This document shows, piece by piece, positions 1-8,382 of a stretch of 64,000 bases of DNA. Each line of letters opens with the position of its first letter. The stretch's first letter is position 1. The position numbers and the translations under genes were made by a program. The notes beneath the pieces are model-generated. The model searched no databases and had not been told where the DNA came from. It saw nothing but the letters and a program-made list of their open reading frames with translations. This stretch comes from Nocardioides houyundeii (GTDB taxonomy: Bacteria; Actinomycetota; Actinomycetes; Propionibacteriales; Nocardioidaceae): the NCBI RefSeq assembly GCF_002865585.1, contig NZ_CP025581.1, positions 1,860,001 through 1,924,000 on the forward strand. Reading direction: 5' to 3'.

Positions 1-553
1 GCAGCACCTGCTCACGCGGGAAGTGGTCGAAGAGGTCCTGCACCTGGCGGCCGTACATCCCCAGACCCCGGTAGTGCCAGAACGGCGCCCAGCCGGCGTC
101 GATGCGCCGTTGCTCCCGGTTCACGGCCTCCAGGATGTCGGAGCGGGGCTCCAGGCCGTCCATCCAGAGGTGCATCCAGTTGGAGTAGGCGCGGTCCACC
201 GGATCGCGCAGGACCGCGACCAGTCTGGCGTCCGGGCGGTCCGCCGCGATCCGCCGTCGTGCGTCGCGGTTGTAGAGGTAGAAGGGCGTGCTCTCCCCGA
301 CGAGCGCGCCCGGTGGGGCGTCGGCGAACAGGCGGAGGTACCGCTGACGCTGCCAGATCCACTCCTGGTTGCTGTGGGCGTCTCCGGGGCCCTTGTACGC
401 CGGCGGCGGGGAGTCGCCGCACATGTAGTACTTGGGCTCCTTGACCCCGGACAGGTAGAGCTGCGGATGCTGGGCGAGTGCGGCATGCAACGCGCTGGTG
501 CCCGCCTTGGGTGCGCCGATCAGGAAGAAGTCCGGCAGCCGGTCCACGGTCAT
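1..553 (-). CDS. Sulfotransferase family protein, 3' end cut by window edge
   Basis: This is the N-terminal part (about 184 residues) of a PAPS-dependent sulfotransferase, which moves a sulfuryl group to a hydroxyl or amino acceptor. The 5'-phosphosulfate loop is seen as GAPKAGTS at residues 13-20, and the 3'-phosphate site as RDPVDRAYSNW near residue 112. The acceptor cannot be told from sequence. I chose the ATG at 553 because the sulfotransferase fold begins at once (DFFLIGAPKAG) and a TAGTGT -10 box lies exactly 6 nt upstream, which fits a leaderless message. The gene runs off the left edge, so its C-terminus and downstream neighbours are unknown. Confidence 0.85.
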   Translation of the reverse strand, partial: MTVDRLPDFFLIGAPKAGTSALHAALAQHPQLYLSGVKEPKYYMCGDSPPPAYKGPGDAHSNQEWIWQRQRYLRLFADAPPGALVGESTPFYLYNRDARRRIAADRPDARLVAVLRDPVDRAYSNWMHLWMDGLEPRSDILEAVNREQRRIDAGWAPFWHYRGLGMYGRQVQDLFDHFPREQVL

Positions 554-559
554 GGTGAA

Positions 560-587
560 ACACTATTGACCTGGGGGTCTTTGACAA
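560..587 (-). promoter_or_regulatory. Leaderless promoter of the sulfotransferase gene
   Basis: On the minus strand TTGTCA (587-582) and TAGTGT (565-560) are separated by 16 bp, and TAGTGT is 6 nt from the ATG. Transcription would begin at or next to the start codon. Inferred from consensus only. Confidence 0.5.
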
Positions 588-742
588 GGGCCACTTGGTC
601 GATGAGCTGGCGAGTGGTCGCTCAGCGGAGCCGTGAGCCCCGCGCGGCGCCAGGCACCGGACGCCGCCGCCGGCCTCCCGGGCGACGAGGAGGTCGGGCC
701 CGCGACACGGAGCGCCCGCACACGACGTGGCAGGCTCGGGTC

Positions 743-1129
743 ATGGCCACGGCAGAGCGACCCCCGGTGCCGGAGTCGATGCTGACCGCGCTCCGCGCAA
801 TCCTGGGCGCCTTGGAGCAGTGCGGGGAGGAAGACGCGTGGGTCGGCGTGAGATGGCGGGTGGCGGGCGCCACCGTCGCCCATGTCTTCGGGGGCGAGGA
901 CCAGCTCTTCCGGATCACCTTCCGTGCTGATCCGGACGAGGTGATGGCCTTCGAGCACCTCGGAGCGCCGTACTTCCGCAGCGGCTGGGGAAGCAACGTC
1001 GTCGGTCTGGTGCTCGACGAGCGCACCGACTGGGAGGAGGTTCGCGAGCTGTTGACCGACTCCTACTGCCTCCAGGCACCCGCCCGGCTCGCCGAGCGGG
1101 TGCCCAGACCCGGGAATGGAAAGACCTGA
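743..1129 (+). CDS. MmcQ/YjbR family protein
   Basis: A 128-residue protein of the MmcQ/YjbR (CyaY-like fold) family, a small single-domain group with a proposed DNA-binding role but no settled function. Family features seen are an early helix, the LFRITFRADPDE strand-turn, the GAPYFRSGWG segment typical of the YjbR core, and a C-terminal helix (WEEVRELLTDSYCLQAP). The open frame extends far upstream, antisense to the sulfotransferase, but homology starts only at the ATG at 743, so that start is used. It stands alone, convergent with the sigma factor gene that follows, and only 9 bp separate the two stop codons. Confidence 0.75.
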   Translation: MATAERPPVPESMLTALRAILGALEQCGEEDAWVGVRWRVAGATVAHVFGGEDQLFRITFRADPDEVMAFEHLGAPYFRSGWGSNVVGLVLDERTDWEEVRELLTDSYCLQAPARLAERVPRPGNGKT

Positions 1130-1138
1130 GGCCTGCGG

Positions 1139-1944
1139 TCAGGCGGCTGCCGGCTCCAGCGCGGTGCGAAGCTTGGCCAGGGTCGCCGAGAGCAGACGCG
1201 AGACCTGCATCTGCGTCACTCCGATGGCGGCGCCGATCTCCGCCTGCGTCCGGTTCTGACCGAAGCGCAGCTCGATGATGGTGCGCTCACGCTCGGTCAG
1301 TCCGGCCAGCACGGGCCCGAGCTGGGCTCGGGCCTCGGCGCTCTCGAAGCCGAGCTCGTCAGCGCCCAGCATCTGCCCCAGCTCGGAGGACTCGCCAGGC
1401 GAGAGGGGGGCGTCCAGCGAGGAGGGTACGTAGCAGCCCGTGGCGCCGAGCGCTTCGAGCACCAGGTCGAGGTCGGCCTCGAGGTGCTCGGCGATCTCCC
1501 GCGGCCGGGGAGAGCGGCCCAACTGCTGCACCAGGGCCTCCTCGGCACCGCTGATGGCGGCCTGCATCTCCTGGATGGAGCGCGGGGGCGGACCATCCAG
1601 GCGCGGTCGCGGAAGTGACGACGCAGCTCGCCCCGGATCGTGGGCACCGCGAAGCTCAGGAACTCCCGGCCCTTGTCGGCCTCGAACCTCTGGACCGCCT
1701 TCACCAGGCCCATGCAGGCCACCTGCTCCAGGTCGTCGAGGTCGATGCCCCGCCCCCGGTAGCGCCGGGCCACGTCCTTGGCGAACTGGACGTTCAGCTC
1801 GACCACCAGGTCCTGGATGTCGCGCCGGGACTGACCGGTGGCTTCCGCTGCCTGCTCCAGCAGCCGCATCGTGGCCGCTCGCCGATCTGCCGGGTCAGGC
1901 CAGATGCCGTCTGCTCCGGCCCTGCTTGCCAACTTCTGCAACAT
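1139..1944 (-). CDS. sigF: SigF/SigB-type stress RNA polymerase sigma factor (one frameshift)
   Basis: A group 3 sigma-70 factor of the SigB/SigF/SigG type. Region 2 is clear in the first half (DLVVELNVQFAKDVARRY, DLEQVACMGLVKAVQRFE, FAVPTIRGELRRHFRD), with regions 3 and 4 in the second half (LTERERTIIELRF, then the helix-turn-helix QAEIGAAIGVTQMQVSRLL). The two halves lie in different frames: the reading breaks at a run of five C on the coding strand (G at 1584-1588). One more C restores the usual MVRPPRSIQ junction and a 268-residue protein of normal family length. I therefore treat it as an intact gene with a likely sequencing error. Start ATG at 1944 follows an AGGTG. A sigma-F-type promoter precedes it, suggesting autoregulation. 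No anti-sigma gene is adjacent. Confidence 0.85.
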
Positions 1945-2018
1945 GGACGTTCACACCTGTCGAATGAGGGGGTTGTCTTGGGGGCCAGGGCCGAACGTTC
2001 CCGGCTGCCCAGGGCGAC

Positions 2019-2043
2019 ATACCCGGCGTGAACCTCACGAAAC
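2019..2043 (-). promoter_or_regulatory. Sigma-F/sigma-B-type promoter of the sigma factor gene
   Basis: On the minus strand GTTT (2043-2040), 15 bp, then GGGTAT (2024-2019). This matches the GTTT-N15/16-GGGTAT consensus known for actinobacterial SigF/SigB regulons and lies about 75 bp upstream of the sigma factor start. The spacer holds a small inverted repeat (CGTGA...TCACG). Confidence 0.7.
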
Positions 2044-2104
2044 ATACGATCTTCAACAATCTTGGCGCAGGCAAGGACCACGGAGCAGGCGGCCTCAGGG
2101 AGAA

Positions 2105-2401
2105 TCAGGCGCAGTCCTGACAGACCGTGGGGTCCTCGGCTGAGCGCATCGTGTGGTGGTGCAGCAGGAAGCACCGACTGCAGGTGAACTCGTCATCCTG
2201 CTTCGGTCGAACCTCGACCACCAGCTCCTCGTGGGAGAGGTCGGCACCAGGGAGCTCGAACGACTCAGCGGCCTCCGTCTCGTCCTCGTCGACCTTGCCG
2301 GAGTTCTTGTCCGCGTTGGCGGGAGCGAGGCGGAGGGCCTCGATGCTCTCTTCCTTCTGCTCTTCTTCGGACTTGCGGGACGCGTCGTAATCGGTTGCCA
2401 T
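2105..2401 (-). CDS. DUF4193 family protein
   Basis: A 98-residue protein of the actinobacteria-specific DUF4193 family, function unknown. It opens with the typical MATDYDASR, followed by an acidic low-complexity stretch (residues about 10-60, rich in E, D, A), and ends with a zinc-ribbon-like pair CSRC...CQDC. Full length for the family. It is transcribed towards the sigma factor gene, which begins 160 bp downstream under its own promoter, so the two may be only partly co-transcribed. The high acidity and four cysteines suggest a small metal-binding or nucleic-acid-associated role, but this is inference. Confidence 0.85.
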   Translation of the reverse strand: MATDYDASRKSEEEQKEESIEALRLAPANADKNSGKVDEDETEAAESFELPGADLSHEELVVEVRPKQDDEFTCSRCFLLHHHTMRSAEDPTVCQDCA

Positions 2402-2564
2402 GTAGCGGTGCTCTCTCTTCTCGCGGGAGCGCGAATGGTAGCGGGAGGTGGAGGTCGCGGCCTCGTCCGGGTCCGGCGCGGCGCGGGCCGCCTCCCTGCC
2501 CGCGCGATGCCGACCCGGGCCGAGGTGCCTCGGGTGGTGCTGTCAAAGGTAGGCTGCGGCTCAA

Positions 2565-3215
2565 ATGGAGACCCAGACTGGCCCTGTGCGCCACCCCGTG
2601 CCGCAGGGCGTGCGGCGTCTCGACCTCACTCTCAAGGCCGCCCTCACGTTCATGTTGGCGCTGGTGGTGATCAATCCGGAGTGGGCGCACCTGGAGGGCA
2701 AGGCGGCCCACCTGCGTGCCTTGACCTACCCGGTGCTCGCCTTCACGGTGCCCGTCATCTGGCTCACGGCCTGGCGCGACCGTGCCTCGTTCCCCTGGCT
2801 GGCCGACACCCTGGTCACCGTCACGTGCTTCTCCGACATCCTGGGCAACCGGCTGGACCTGTACGACCAGATCGGCTGGTTCGACGACTGGATGCACTTC
2901 ATGAACGTCGCCCTGCTGGCAGCCGCCGTGGTGCTGCTGACCATGCATCGCAGCGCGGGGTTGCTCTCGGTGCTGGAACGCGCCTTGGCGGTCGGATCGA
3001 CGGCGGCGATCGGCTGGGAGATCGCGGAGTACTTCGCGTTCATCAGTGGCTCCGAGGAGCGGCGCTTCGCCTACGCCGACACGTTGAGCGATCTAGGCCT
3101 GGGGGTGCTCGGTGCCGTCGTGGCCGCCTTCGCCATCCACCTGCTCTGGCGCCGCGGCGCACTCCGCGAGACCGCCCCTCAGCTGGACCTGCCCCTGCCG
3201 GTCTCAGTGCCCTGA
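2565..3215 (+). CDS. DUF2238/YjdF-like integral membrane protein
   Basis: A 216-residue membrane protein with about five or six hydrophobic segments (roughly residues 24-40, 50-70, 112-132, 138-160, 180-203). Between them are conserved polar motifs DDWMHF, GWEIAEYF and ADTLSDLGLGVLG. These resemble the D..HF / WE..E / D...D pattern of the YjdF (DUF2238) family, whose function is unknown. Acidic and histidine residues inside the membrane suggest metal or proton handling, which is speculative. Start ATG at 2565; a GTG at 2589 is an alternative. The end overlaps the convergent HxlR regulator gene by 12 bp. Confidence 0.65.
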   Translation: METQTGPVRHPVPQGVRRLDLTLKAALTFMLALVVINPEWAHLEGKAAHLRALTYPVLAFTVPVIWLTAWRDRASFPWLADTLVTVTCFSDILGNRLDLYDQIGWFDDWMHFMNVALLAAAVVLLTMHRSAGLLSVLERALAVGSTAAIGWEIAEYFAFISGSEERRFAYADTLSDLGLGVLGAVVAAFAIHLLWRRGALRETAPQLDLPLPVSVP

Positions 3216-3920
3216 GGCCGGTACGCCGGTAGCCACCCGGGAGAGCCGCGCGCGCGTCGCCCCCGCGAAGGGACTCCACAGGAACCAGCGGGGGAGTGCT
3301 GCGGCCAGTCGGGGCTGGCCGCACACCTCGATGTCCTCCGCCGCCACGGCGGCGGTCCAGCTGCGCCTGCCGTGGAAGACGTCGGAGAGGGTGGGGATCG
3401 TGGTCACCACGACCACGTCGTCGTCGAAGCCCGGCGAGGTGAGGCACACCGATGGCTCGCCCCGGTCCAGCAGCATCCAGAGCGACTGCGGCTGCTCGCC
3501 GGTGAAGTGGAACCGGACGACCACCCGGTGCGGCGGCAGAGCCGAGGGGTCGACCCGGCGGTGCATCCACCAGACCAGGGTCACGGCGTCCACCTCCTCC
3601 GGGCGGACCTCGTCGAAGAACCAGTCGATGGCCCAGGTGCCAAGCACCTCGATGACCCGTTCCAGGTCCCGGCCCGCGGCGGTGAGGTGGTACTCGCGGC
3701 CGTGCCCGGCCGGCGACGGCCACGTGTCGAGGATTCCGCGGCGCTCGAGATGCCGCAGGCGGTTCACGAGCAGCGTGCGCGAGATCCCGGGCAGGCCGCG
3801 TGCGATGTCGTTGAAGCGGGTGTTCCCCAGCACCAGCTCGCGCACGATGAGCGGTGTCCACCGGTCGGCGAGGATCTCGGTGGCGATGGAGACGGGGCAG
3901 TATCGACCGTACTCAGCCAT
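3204..3920 (-). CDS. HxlR family winged-helix transcriptional regulator with extended C-terminal domain
   Basis: A 238-residue DNA-binding regulator. The N-terminal half is a typical HxlR winged helix: CPVSIATEILADRWTPLIV, RFNDIARGLPGISRTLL, LERRGIL and the wing GREYHLTAAG. HxlR proteins are normally about 110-150 residues, so there is an extra domain (about residues 110-238) whose strands (HRVVVRFHF, PSVCLTSPGFDDDVVVVTTIPTLSDVFHG) resemble an SCP2-like lipid-binding fold, which is inference. Start ATG at 3920; an upstream in-frame ATG (4004) would add unrelated sequence. It is divergent from the acyl-CoA dehydrogenase gene with 109 bp between them, so that gene is the obvious target. Confidence 0.85.
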   Translation of the reverse strand: MAEYGRYCPVSIATEILADRWTPLIVRELVLGNTRFNDIARGLPGISRTLLVNRLRHLERRGILDTWPSPAGHGREYHLTAAGRDLERVIEVLGTWAIDWFFDEVRPEEVDAVTLVWWMHRRVDPSALPPHRVVVRFHFTGEQPQSLWMLLDRGEPSVCLTSPGFDDDVVVVTTIPTLSDVFHGRRSWTAAVAAEDIEVCGQPRLAAALPRWFLWSPFAGATRARLSRVATGVPASGH

Positions 3921-4017
3921 CCTCCATGGTGCTCCCCGGTCGGGGTGGGAGTCCAGATCCAGATCTTGTACTGGCCAGGTCGCGTTCGTGCACTGGGCGG
4001 GCATGCCGGGGGCTCCC

Positions 4018-4023
4018 TAGCGT
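4018..4023 (+). promoter_or_regulatory. -10 box (TAGCGT) 6 nt before the acyl-CoA dehydrogenase start
   Basis: TAGCGT lies exactly 6 nt upstream of the ATG at 4030, fitting a leaderless transcript. No good -35 is visible. Confidence 0.4.
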
Positions 4024-4029
4024 CGAGCC

Positions 4030-5214
4030 ATGACCAACACACTGACGAACGACACCGGCAGGTCCACCGACATCCGCACCGACAGGGACACAGCGCTGCG
4101 TGAGCTCGCGGCCGGGGTCGGGCGGGAGATCGCCGGCCACGCACGACGACACGACGAGGACGGGACCTTCGTAGAGGAGGGGCTGGCCCTGGTCCGGGAG
4201 AGGGGGCTGCTCGCGCTCGCGGTGCCCCAGGAGCTGGGTGGCCTGGGCGCGACCCTGCGGCAGGTGACCCTGGTGCAGCGGGAGCTGGCCAAGTACTGCG
4301 GATCCACCGCCCTGGCCACGTCGATGCACCAGCACGTCACCGCTTTCGTGGCGTGGCGACACCGCCGGGGACTGCCCGGCGCCGAGGCGACCCTGCGGCG
4401 GATCGTGGCCGACGGCATCGTGCTCGTCTCCACGGGCGGCGCCGACCTCACCGCCCCCCGCGGCGAGGCTGTCAAGGTGGACGGGGGCTACCGCGTCTCG
4501 GGGCGCAAGATCTTCGCGAGCCAGTCGACCCACGGCACGGTGCTCTCGACGATGTTCGCCTACCAGGATCCGGATCAGGGGCGACGCGTGCTCAACGTGG
4601 CCGTGCCGATCGGCGCCGACGGCGTCACGGTCCTGGGCAACTGGGACACGCTGGGGATGCGTGGGACGGCGAGCAACGACATCCTGATCGAGGACGTCTT
4701 CGTGCCCGAGCAGGCCGTGCTGGCCAACCGCCCGTGGGGGATGGTGGACCCGCCGCTGCAGGTGATCCTGAGCATCGCGATGCCGATCATCTCCGGGGTC
4801 TACCTCGGCATCGCGGAGGGTGCGCTGGCCTCTGTCCTGGAGTCGGTGGGGCCTCGGGCCGACCGGGTGCTGGTGCAGCGCCAGATCGGGCTGATGGAGC
4901 ACCGCGTCCAGGTGGCCGACTGGGCGCTGGCGGGGGCGAGCGCCGTGGTGGGCGACGATCCTGCACCCTCGCTGGAGACGCTGCGGGCGGTGATGATCGC
5001 CAAGCGGGAGGTGGCGCTGGGTGCGCAGGAGGTCTGCGACCTGGCGATGGACGTCGTGGGAGGCCAGGCGTTCTTCAAGGGTCACCCTGTCGAGCGCGCC
5101 TACCGGGACGTCCGGGCCGCCAAGTTCCACCCGTTCTCACCCGAGCTCACGCTGGCCCACACCGGGTCACTGGCGCTGGGGCTCCCGGTCGACGAGCTGG
5201 CGAGCGTGGGCTGA
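4030..5214 (+). CDS. Acyl-CoA dehydrogenase family protein
   Basis: A 394-residue flavoprotein of the acyl-CoA dehydrogenase superfamily, expected to introduce an alpha-beta double bond into an acyl-CoA with FAD as cofactor. The N-terminal helical domain contains LALAVPQELGGLGA. The middle beta domain has DGGYRVSGRKIFASQS and the substrate/FAD segment LGMRGTASNDILIEDVFVP. The C-terminal helical domain ends with AMDVVGGQAFFKGHPVERAYRDVRAAKFHP. The usual catalytic glutamate context is not obvious, so substrate class is uncertain. Length is normal. It is monocistronic and divergent from the HxlR regulator, which probably controls it. Start ATG at 4030 is preceded by a leaderless-type -10 box. 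Confidence 0.88.
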   Translation: MTNTLTNDTGRSTDIRTDRDTALRELAAGVGREIAGHARRHDEDGTFVEEGLALVRERGLLALAVPQELGGLGATLRQVTLVQRELAKYCGSTALATSMHQHVTAFVAWRHRRGLPGAEATLRRIVADGIVLVSTGGADLTAPRGEAVKVDGGYRVSGRKIFASQSTHGTVLSTMFAYQDPDQGRRVLNVAVPIGADGVTVLGNWDTLGMRGTASNDILIEDVFVPEQAVLANRPWGMVDPPLQVILSIAMPIISGVYLGIAEGALASVLESVGPRADRVLVQRQIGLMEHRVQVADWALAGASAVVGDDPAPSLETLRAVMIAKREVALGAQEVCDLAMDVVGGQAFFKGHPVERAYRDVRAAKFHPFSPELTLAHTGSLALGLPVDELASVG

Positions 5215-5231
5215 GGGAGACCCCACCGGGC

Positions 5232-6122
5232 TCAGCTCCCGGTGCGCGTGTCGAGCTGGACCTGGGCTCGGCTGAGCCACCCCACCACCTCGGCACCGAA
5301 GGCGACGTCGAGCGGGTGCCTCTCGCCGGTATCGGCGGCGTCGGCGAGCTGGCGGGCAGCGCGGGCCAGGCAGGCCGGGTCCTCGCCGGGCCGGCGGCCG
5401 GGCATCGTGGAGAATCCCGCCTCGCCCCACAAGGTGGTCTCGCGGTCGTTGGCGGCCGGCGGCGCGAAGAGCGACAACGTGGCGGTGCTGGTGGCGCCTC
5501 CTTCGTGCGTCATCGAGAGCGTCACGGTGTCGGCTGCTCCGCCGACGGCGTGCAGCGACGTCACTGGTCCCAGGGTGGAGGCCAGGGTGGACAGCACGTG
5601 CGGACCGATGTCCCACAGGGCGCCCCGCTCGCGCCGCCAGGCCGACTCGCGGAACGGGTTGGTCCCCGCGTCCAGCGAGGTGAGCCACCGGGACCAGCCG
5701 CCGCGCCAGCCGCCGGTCCGCAGGGTCTCGTCGTGCCAGGCCTGCCACTGGGGCGCGAAGCGGTCGGTGAAGAAGACGACGGTGGTGACTCCGGCCGCCT
5801 CGACGGCCTCGACGAGCTCCCGGGCGGTCCCAGGGTCGGTGGAGACCGGCTTGTCCAGCAGCAGGTGCTTGCCAGCGCGGGCGGCGCTCAGGGCAAGCCC
5901 GACCTGCACGTCCGGGGGTACGGCGAACGCGACGGCGTCCACGTCGGCCAGCAGGTCGTCGTACGACGGGTAGCTGGCGGTGCCGAGGTCCGCGGCGAGC
6001 CTCCCGGCGCGCTCGGTCGACCGTCCCCACACACCCCCAAGCTCCAGGCCCGGGGCGGCCACGAGGCCGGGTCCGTGGGTGAGACGGGCCCAGGGCCCGG
6101 TGCCCACCAGTCCGAAACGCAT
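5232..6122 (-). CDS. Gfo/Idh/MocA family oxidoreductase
   Basis: A 296-residue NAD(P)-dependent dehydrogenase of the Gfo/Idh/MocA family. The N-terminal Rossmann fold starts at residue 3 (FGLVGTGPWARLTHGPGL), and the conserved EKP-like motif appears as LLLDKPVST near residue 88. The C-terminal alpha/beta domain has the usual GALWDIGPHVLSTLAS segment with the histidine often used in catalysis. Such enzymes act on sugars, inositols or related alcohols; the substrate here cannot be named. The open frame continues upstream but the Rossmann fold fixes the ATG at 6122. It is divergent from the acyltransferase gene with 33 bp between start codons. Confidence 0.85.
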   Translation of the reverse strand: MRFGLVGTGPWARLTHGPGLVAAPGLELGGVWGRSTERAGRLAADLGTASYPSYDDLLADVDAVAFAVPPDVQVGLALSAARAGKHLLLDKPVSTDPGTARELVEAVEAAGVTTVVFFTDRFAPQWQAWHDETLRTGGWRGGWSRWLTSLDAGTNPFRESAWRRERGALWDIGPHVLSTLASTLGPVTSLHAVGGAADTVTLSMTHEGGATSTATLSLFAPPAANDRETTLWGEAGFSTMPGRRPGEDPACLARAARQLADAADTGERHPLDVAFGAEVVGWLSRAQVQLDTRTGS

Positions 6123-6143
6123 CTGTCTCCTCCTACCTGCGGG

Positions 6144-6149
6144 TAACGT
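6144..6149 (+). promoter_or_regulatory. -10 box (TAACGT) 6 nt before the acyltransferase start
   Basis: TAACGT ends 6 nt before the GTG at 6156, fitting a leaderless message. Confidence 0.35.
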
Positions 6150-6155
6150 GCGCCC

Positions 6156-6848
6156 GTGTCCTCCTCCTCCCGTCGTGTACTCAACCGTGCCCTGCACCGG
6201 CTGCGCAACTGGGTGGAGGTGGTGGCCGCGATCCATCCGGACACCGACGCCGCGGACCGGTTCGGTCGGTTCGGGCGGGGCAGCTGCATCGCCTTTCCCG
6301 CAGCAGCGCTCTTCGGCGAGTCCGCGATCCACCTCGGTGAGAACACGCTGGTCGGCCGGCACTGCTCGCTGAGCGTGGGCTACTCCCCCGACCAGGACGA
6401 CCTCCCCGAGCGTGGCCTGGTGATCGGCGACCGCTGCGTGATCGGCGCCCGCACCACCATCACCGCCCACGAGTCCGTGGTGATCGGTGACGACGTCTGG
6501 TTCGGGCAGAGCGTCTTCATCTCCGACGCCAGCCACGGCTACCAGGACCCCGGGATGCCGATCGGCCTCCAGCTAGGGCGTCACCAGCCGGTGAGCATCG
6601 GCTCGGGCTCCTGGATCGGGAACGGGGCGGTGATCCTGCCCGGGGCCACCGTGGGGCGCCACGTGGTGGTCGGGGCGGGCTCCGTGGTCCGAGGGCACGT
6701 CGAGGACCACGCCGTGGTGGCCGGGGTGCCCGCCAGGACGGTGCGGCGCTACGTCCCGGAGGTGGGCTGGATCGCCACCGACGGCTCGGGAGAGGTACGG
6801 CCGCCCTTCACGGCAGCGGAGGTCGAGGCCGTCCTCACCGGTGCTTGA
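6156..6848 (+). CDS. Hexapeptide-repeat acyltransferase (LbH family)
   Basis: A 230-residue transferase with left-handed beta-helix repeats. Successive hexapeptide-type turns run from about residue 55 to 185 (IHLGENTLVGRHCSLSVG, IGDRCVIGARTTITAH, IGSGSWIGNGAVILPGATVG, VVVGAGSVVRG), ending with the VAGVPARTVRRY cap typical of WbbJ/NodL-like O-acetyltransferases. The SDASHGYQDP segment carries the likely catalytic histidine. Such enzymes transfer acetyl or another acyl group from a CoA donor to a sugar or small molecule; the acceptor is unknown. The start is GTG at 6156. It is divergent from the Gfo/Idh/MocA oxidoreductase, which may act in the same sugar pathway (inference). Confidence 0.82.
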   Translation: MSSSSRRVLNRALHRLRNWVEVVAAIHPDTDAADRFGRFGRGSCIAFPAAALFGESAIHLGENTLVGRHCSLSVGYSPDQDDLPERGLVIGDRCVIGARTTITAHESVVIGDDVWFGQSVFISDASHGYQDPGMPIGLQLGRHQPVSIGSGSWIGNGAVILPGATVGRHVVVGAGSVVRGHVEDHAVVAGVPARTVRRYVPEVGWIATDGSGEVRPPFTAAEVEAVLTGA

Positions 6849-6896
6849 GCACGGACCTCGGCCAGGTTCGAAGCCCGGGTGGTCCGGTCGGCCCGG

Positions 6897-8375
6897 CTAG
6901 GTGTGGCGGACGGTGCGCACCGCTCCCTCACGGCGGGGATCGGCCGCGGCCAGCAGGTGTCCGTCCGGGCCGGCGAGCGCCGCGCCCACCCCGCCGAAGT
7001 ACATGGACAGCGTGGTCTCGTGCTGGACCTCCTCATCGGGTCGGCCGGCACGGTGCAGGTGCACCCGTGGCTGCTCGATCGCGTCCTGCAGGCTCATCCC
7101 GCCCACGAAGCCCGCCAGCGCGGTGACGATCGCGGTGGAGATCCGGCTGGCACCCGGGGAGCCGATCGCCAGCACGGTCCCGGACTCGTGGCGGGCCACG
7201 GTGGGCGCCATGTTGGACTGGAGCCGGGTGCCAGGCCGAGCGGCGTGCAGGCCCTGGGCGTTCAGCTCCTGCTCCCCGAGGCTGTTGTTGAGCCAGATGC
7301 CCGTTCCCTCCGCGATCATCCCGGAGAAGTAGCCAGAGGAGACCGTCACCGCACACGCGCGCCCGTCGCTGTCGGCGGCCGAGACGTGAGCGGTCGATCC
7401 CGACTCGGCCACGGTGAGCCCCGCCGACCCCGCCAGGGACAGCAGCTCGCGAGAAGCGAGCTCGATGTCGGGGGAGTGGTCCAGGTGCTCCAGGCGGTAA
7501 CCCAGCACGGCGCGCTGCACCTGCACCATGAGTGCCACGTCCTCGGGAGCCCAGCCACCCTTCGGCCGGCCGTCGAGCAGCCGCAGCATGGCCGCGACGC
7601 ACACGCCCCCGACCGAGGGAGCCGGGGTCGTCGAGAGGCGCCACCCGGCCGCGTCCGCGCGCAGCGACGGTCGGGTCAACGGCTGGTAGGCCACCAGGTC
7701 GTCGAGGCCGAGCAGGCCACCTCGCTGCGTCACGTCCCGGGCGATCAGCCGCCCCAGGTCGCCGGTGTGCAGCGCCGAGGGGCCGTTCGTGGCAATCTGC
7801 TCCAGCGAGTCCGCCAGGTGCGGGACGGCGACGAGGTCGGCGCTCACCTGCCCGTTCGCGTCGTGCACCGCGACCCGGCTGACCGGGTCCCACCCGAAGA
7901 TGCTCTCGTGGACGTGGTGGAGGTAGTAGCGCGAAGCGATCCCGAGCCGGAAGCCGCCGCGGGCCACCTCCAGGGCCGGTGCCACCACCTCCGACCACGG
8001 GAGGGCGCCCTCGCGCCGGTGGGCGACACCCAGGGCGGCGACGGAGCCGTGGACCGCGACCGAGCCCGGGCCGATGGTGATGTCGACGCCGCCGCCGTAC
8101 TCGGTGTGGATGTCCCAGGTGCCGGCCCCGGGCGTGAACTCCCGGCCGCGCCCGGGCATGTCCATCCACCCGTCGACCGTGTACGGCGTCCCGTCGCCGG
8201 GAGGCTGCACGGTGACGAAGCCACCGGAGCTGAGCGAGACCAGGCCCACCTCGTTGACCATGGTCACCAGGACGGCGGCGACGGCGGCGTCCACCGCGTT
8301 GCCGCCTGCCTGGGCCACCCGCTCGCCCGCGTCTGCGGCCGCGGCGTTGGGTGCGGCCACCGCCACGTCAGTCAT
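6897..8375 (-). CDS. Gamma-glutamyltransferase family protein
   Basis: A 492-residue Ntn-hydrolase of the gamma-glutamyltranspeptidase family, which cleaves or transfers gamma-glutamyl groups, for instance from glutathione. It begins with the family hallmark AADAGERVAQAGGNAVDAAVA. The likely autoprocessing site is the threonine of GSTAHVSAADSDG, which would become the N-terminus of the small subunit. The C-terminal part has NSLGEQELN, SNMAPT and IGSPGASRI, which match the small-subunit core. It is somewhat shorter than classical GGT (about 550-580), and no signal peptide is seen, so it may be cytoplasmic. Start ATG at 8375 has TAGCCT 7 nt upstream. It ends close to the acyltransferase stop in convergent arrangement. 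Confidence 0.87.
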   Translation of the reverse strand: MTDVAVAAPNAAAADAGERVAQAGGNAVDAAVAAVLVTMVNEVGLVSLSSGGFVTVQPPGDGTPYTVDGWMDMPGRGREFTPGAGTWDIHTEYGGGVDITIGPGSVAVHGSVAALGVAHRREGALPWSEVVAPALEVARGGFRLGIASRYYLHHVHESIFGWDPVSRVAVHDANGQVSADLVAVPHLADSLEQIATNGPSALHTGDLGRLIARDVTQRGGLLGLDDLVAYQPLTRPSLRADAAGWRLSTTPAPSVGGVCVAAMLRLLDGRPKGGWAPEDVALMVQVQRAVLGYRLEHLDHSPDIELASRELLSLAGSAGLTVAESGSTAHVSAADSDGRACAVTVSSGYFSGMIAEGTGIWLNNSLGEQELNAQGLHAARPGTRLQSNMAPTVARHESGTVLAIGSPGASRISTAIVTALAGFVGGMSLQDAIEQPRVHLHRAGRPDEEVQHETTLSMYFGGVGAALAGPDGHLLAAADPRREGAVRTVRHT

Positions 8376-8382
8376 GAGCCGC

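Noticed and set aside
1139..1944. Sigma factor as a true pseudogene
   Set aside because: Both halves are fully conserved and one C restores the frame; the same one-base loss in three other genes favours a sequencing cause.
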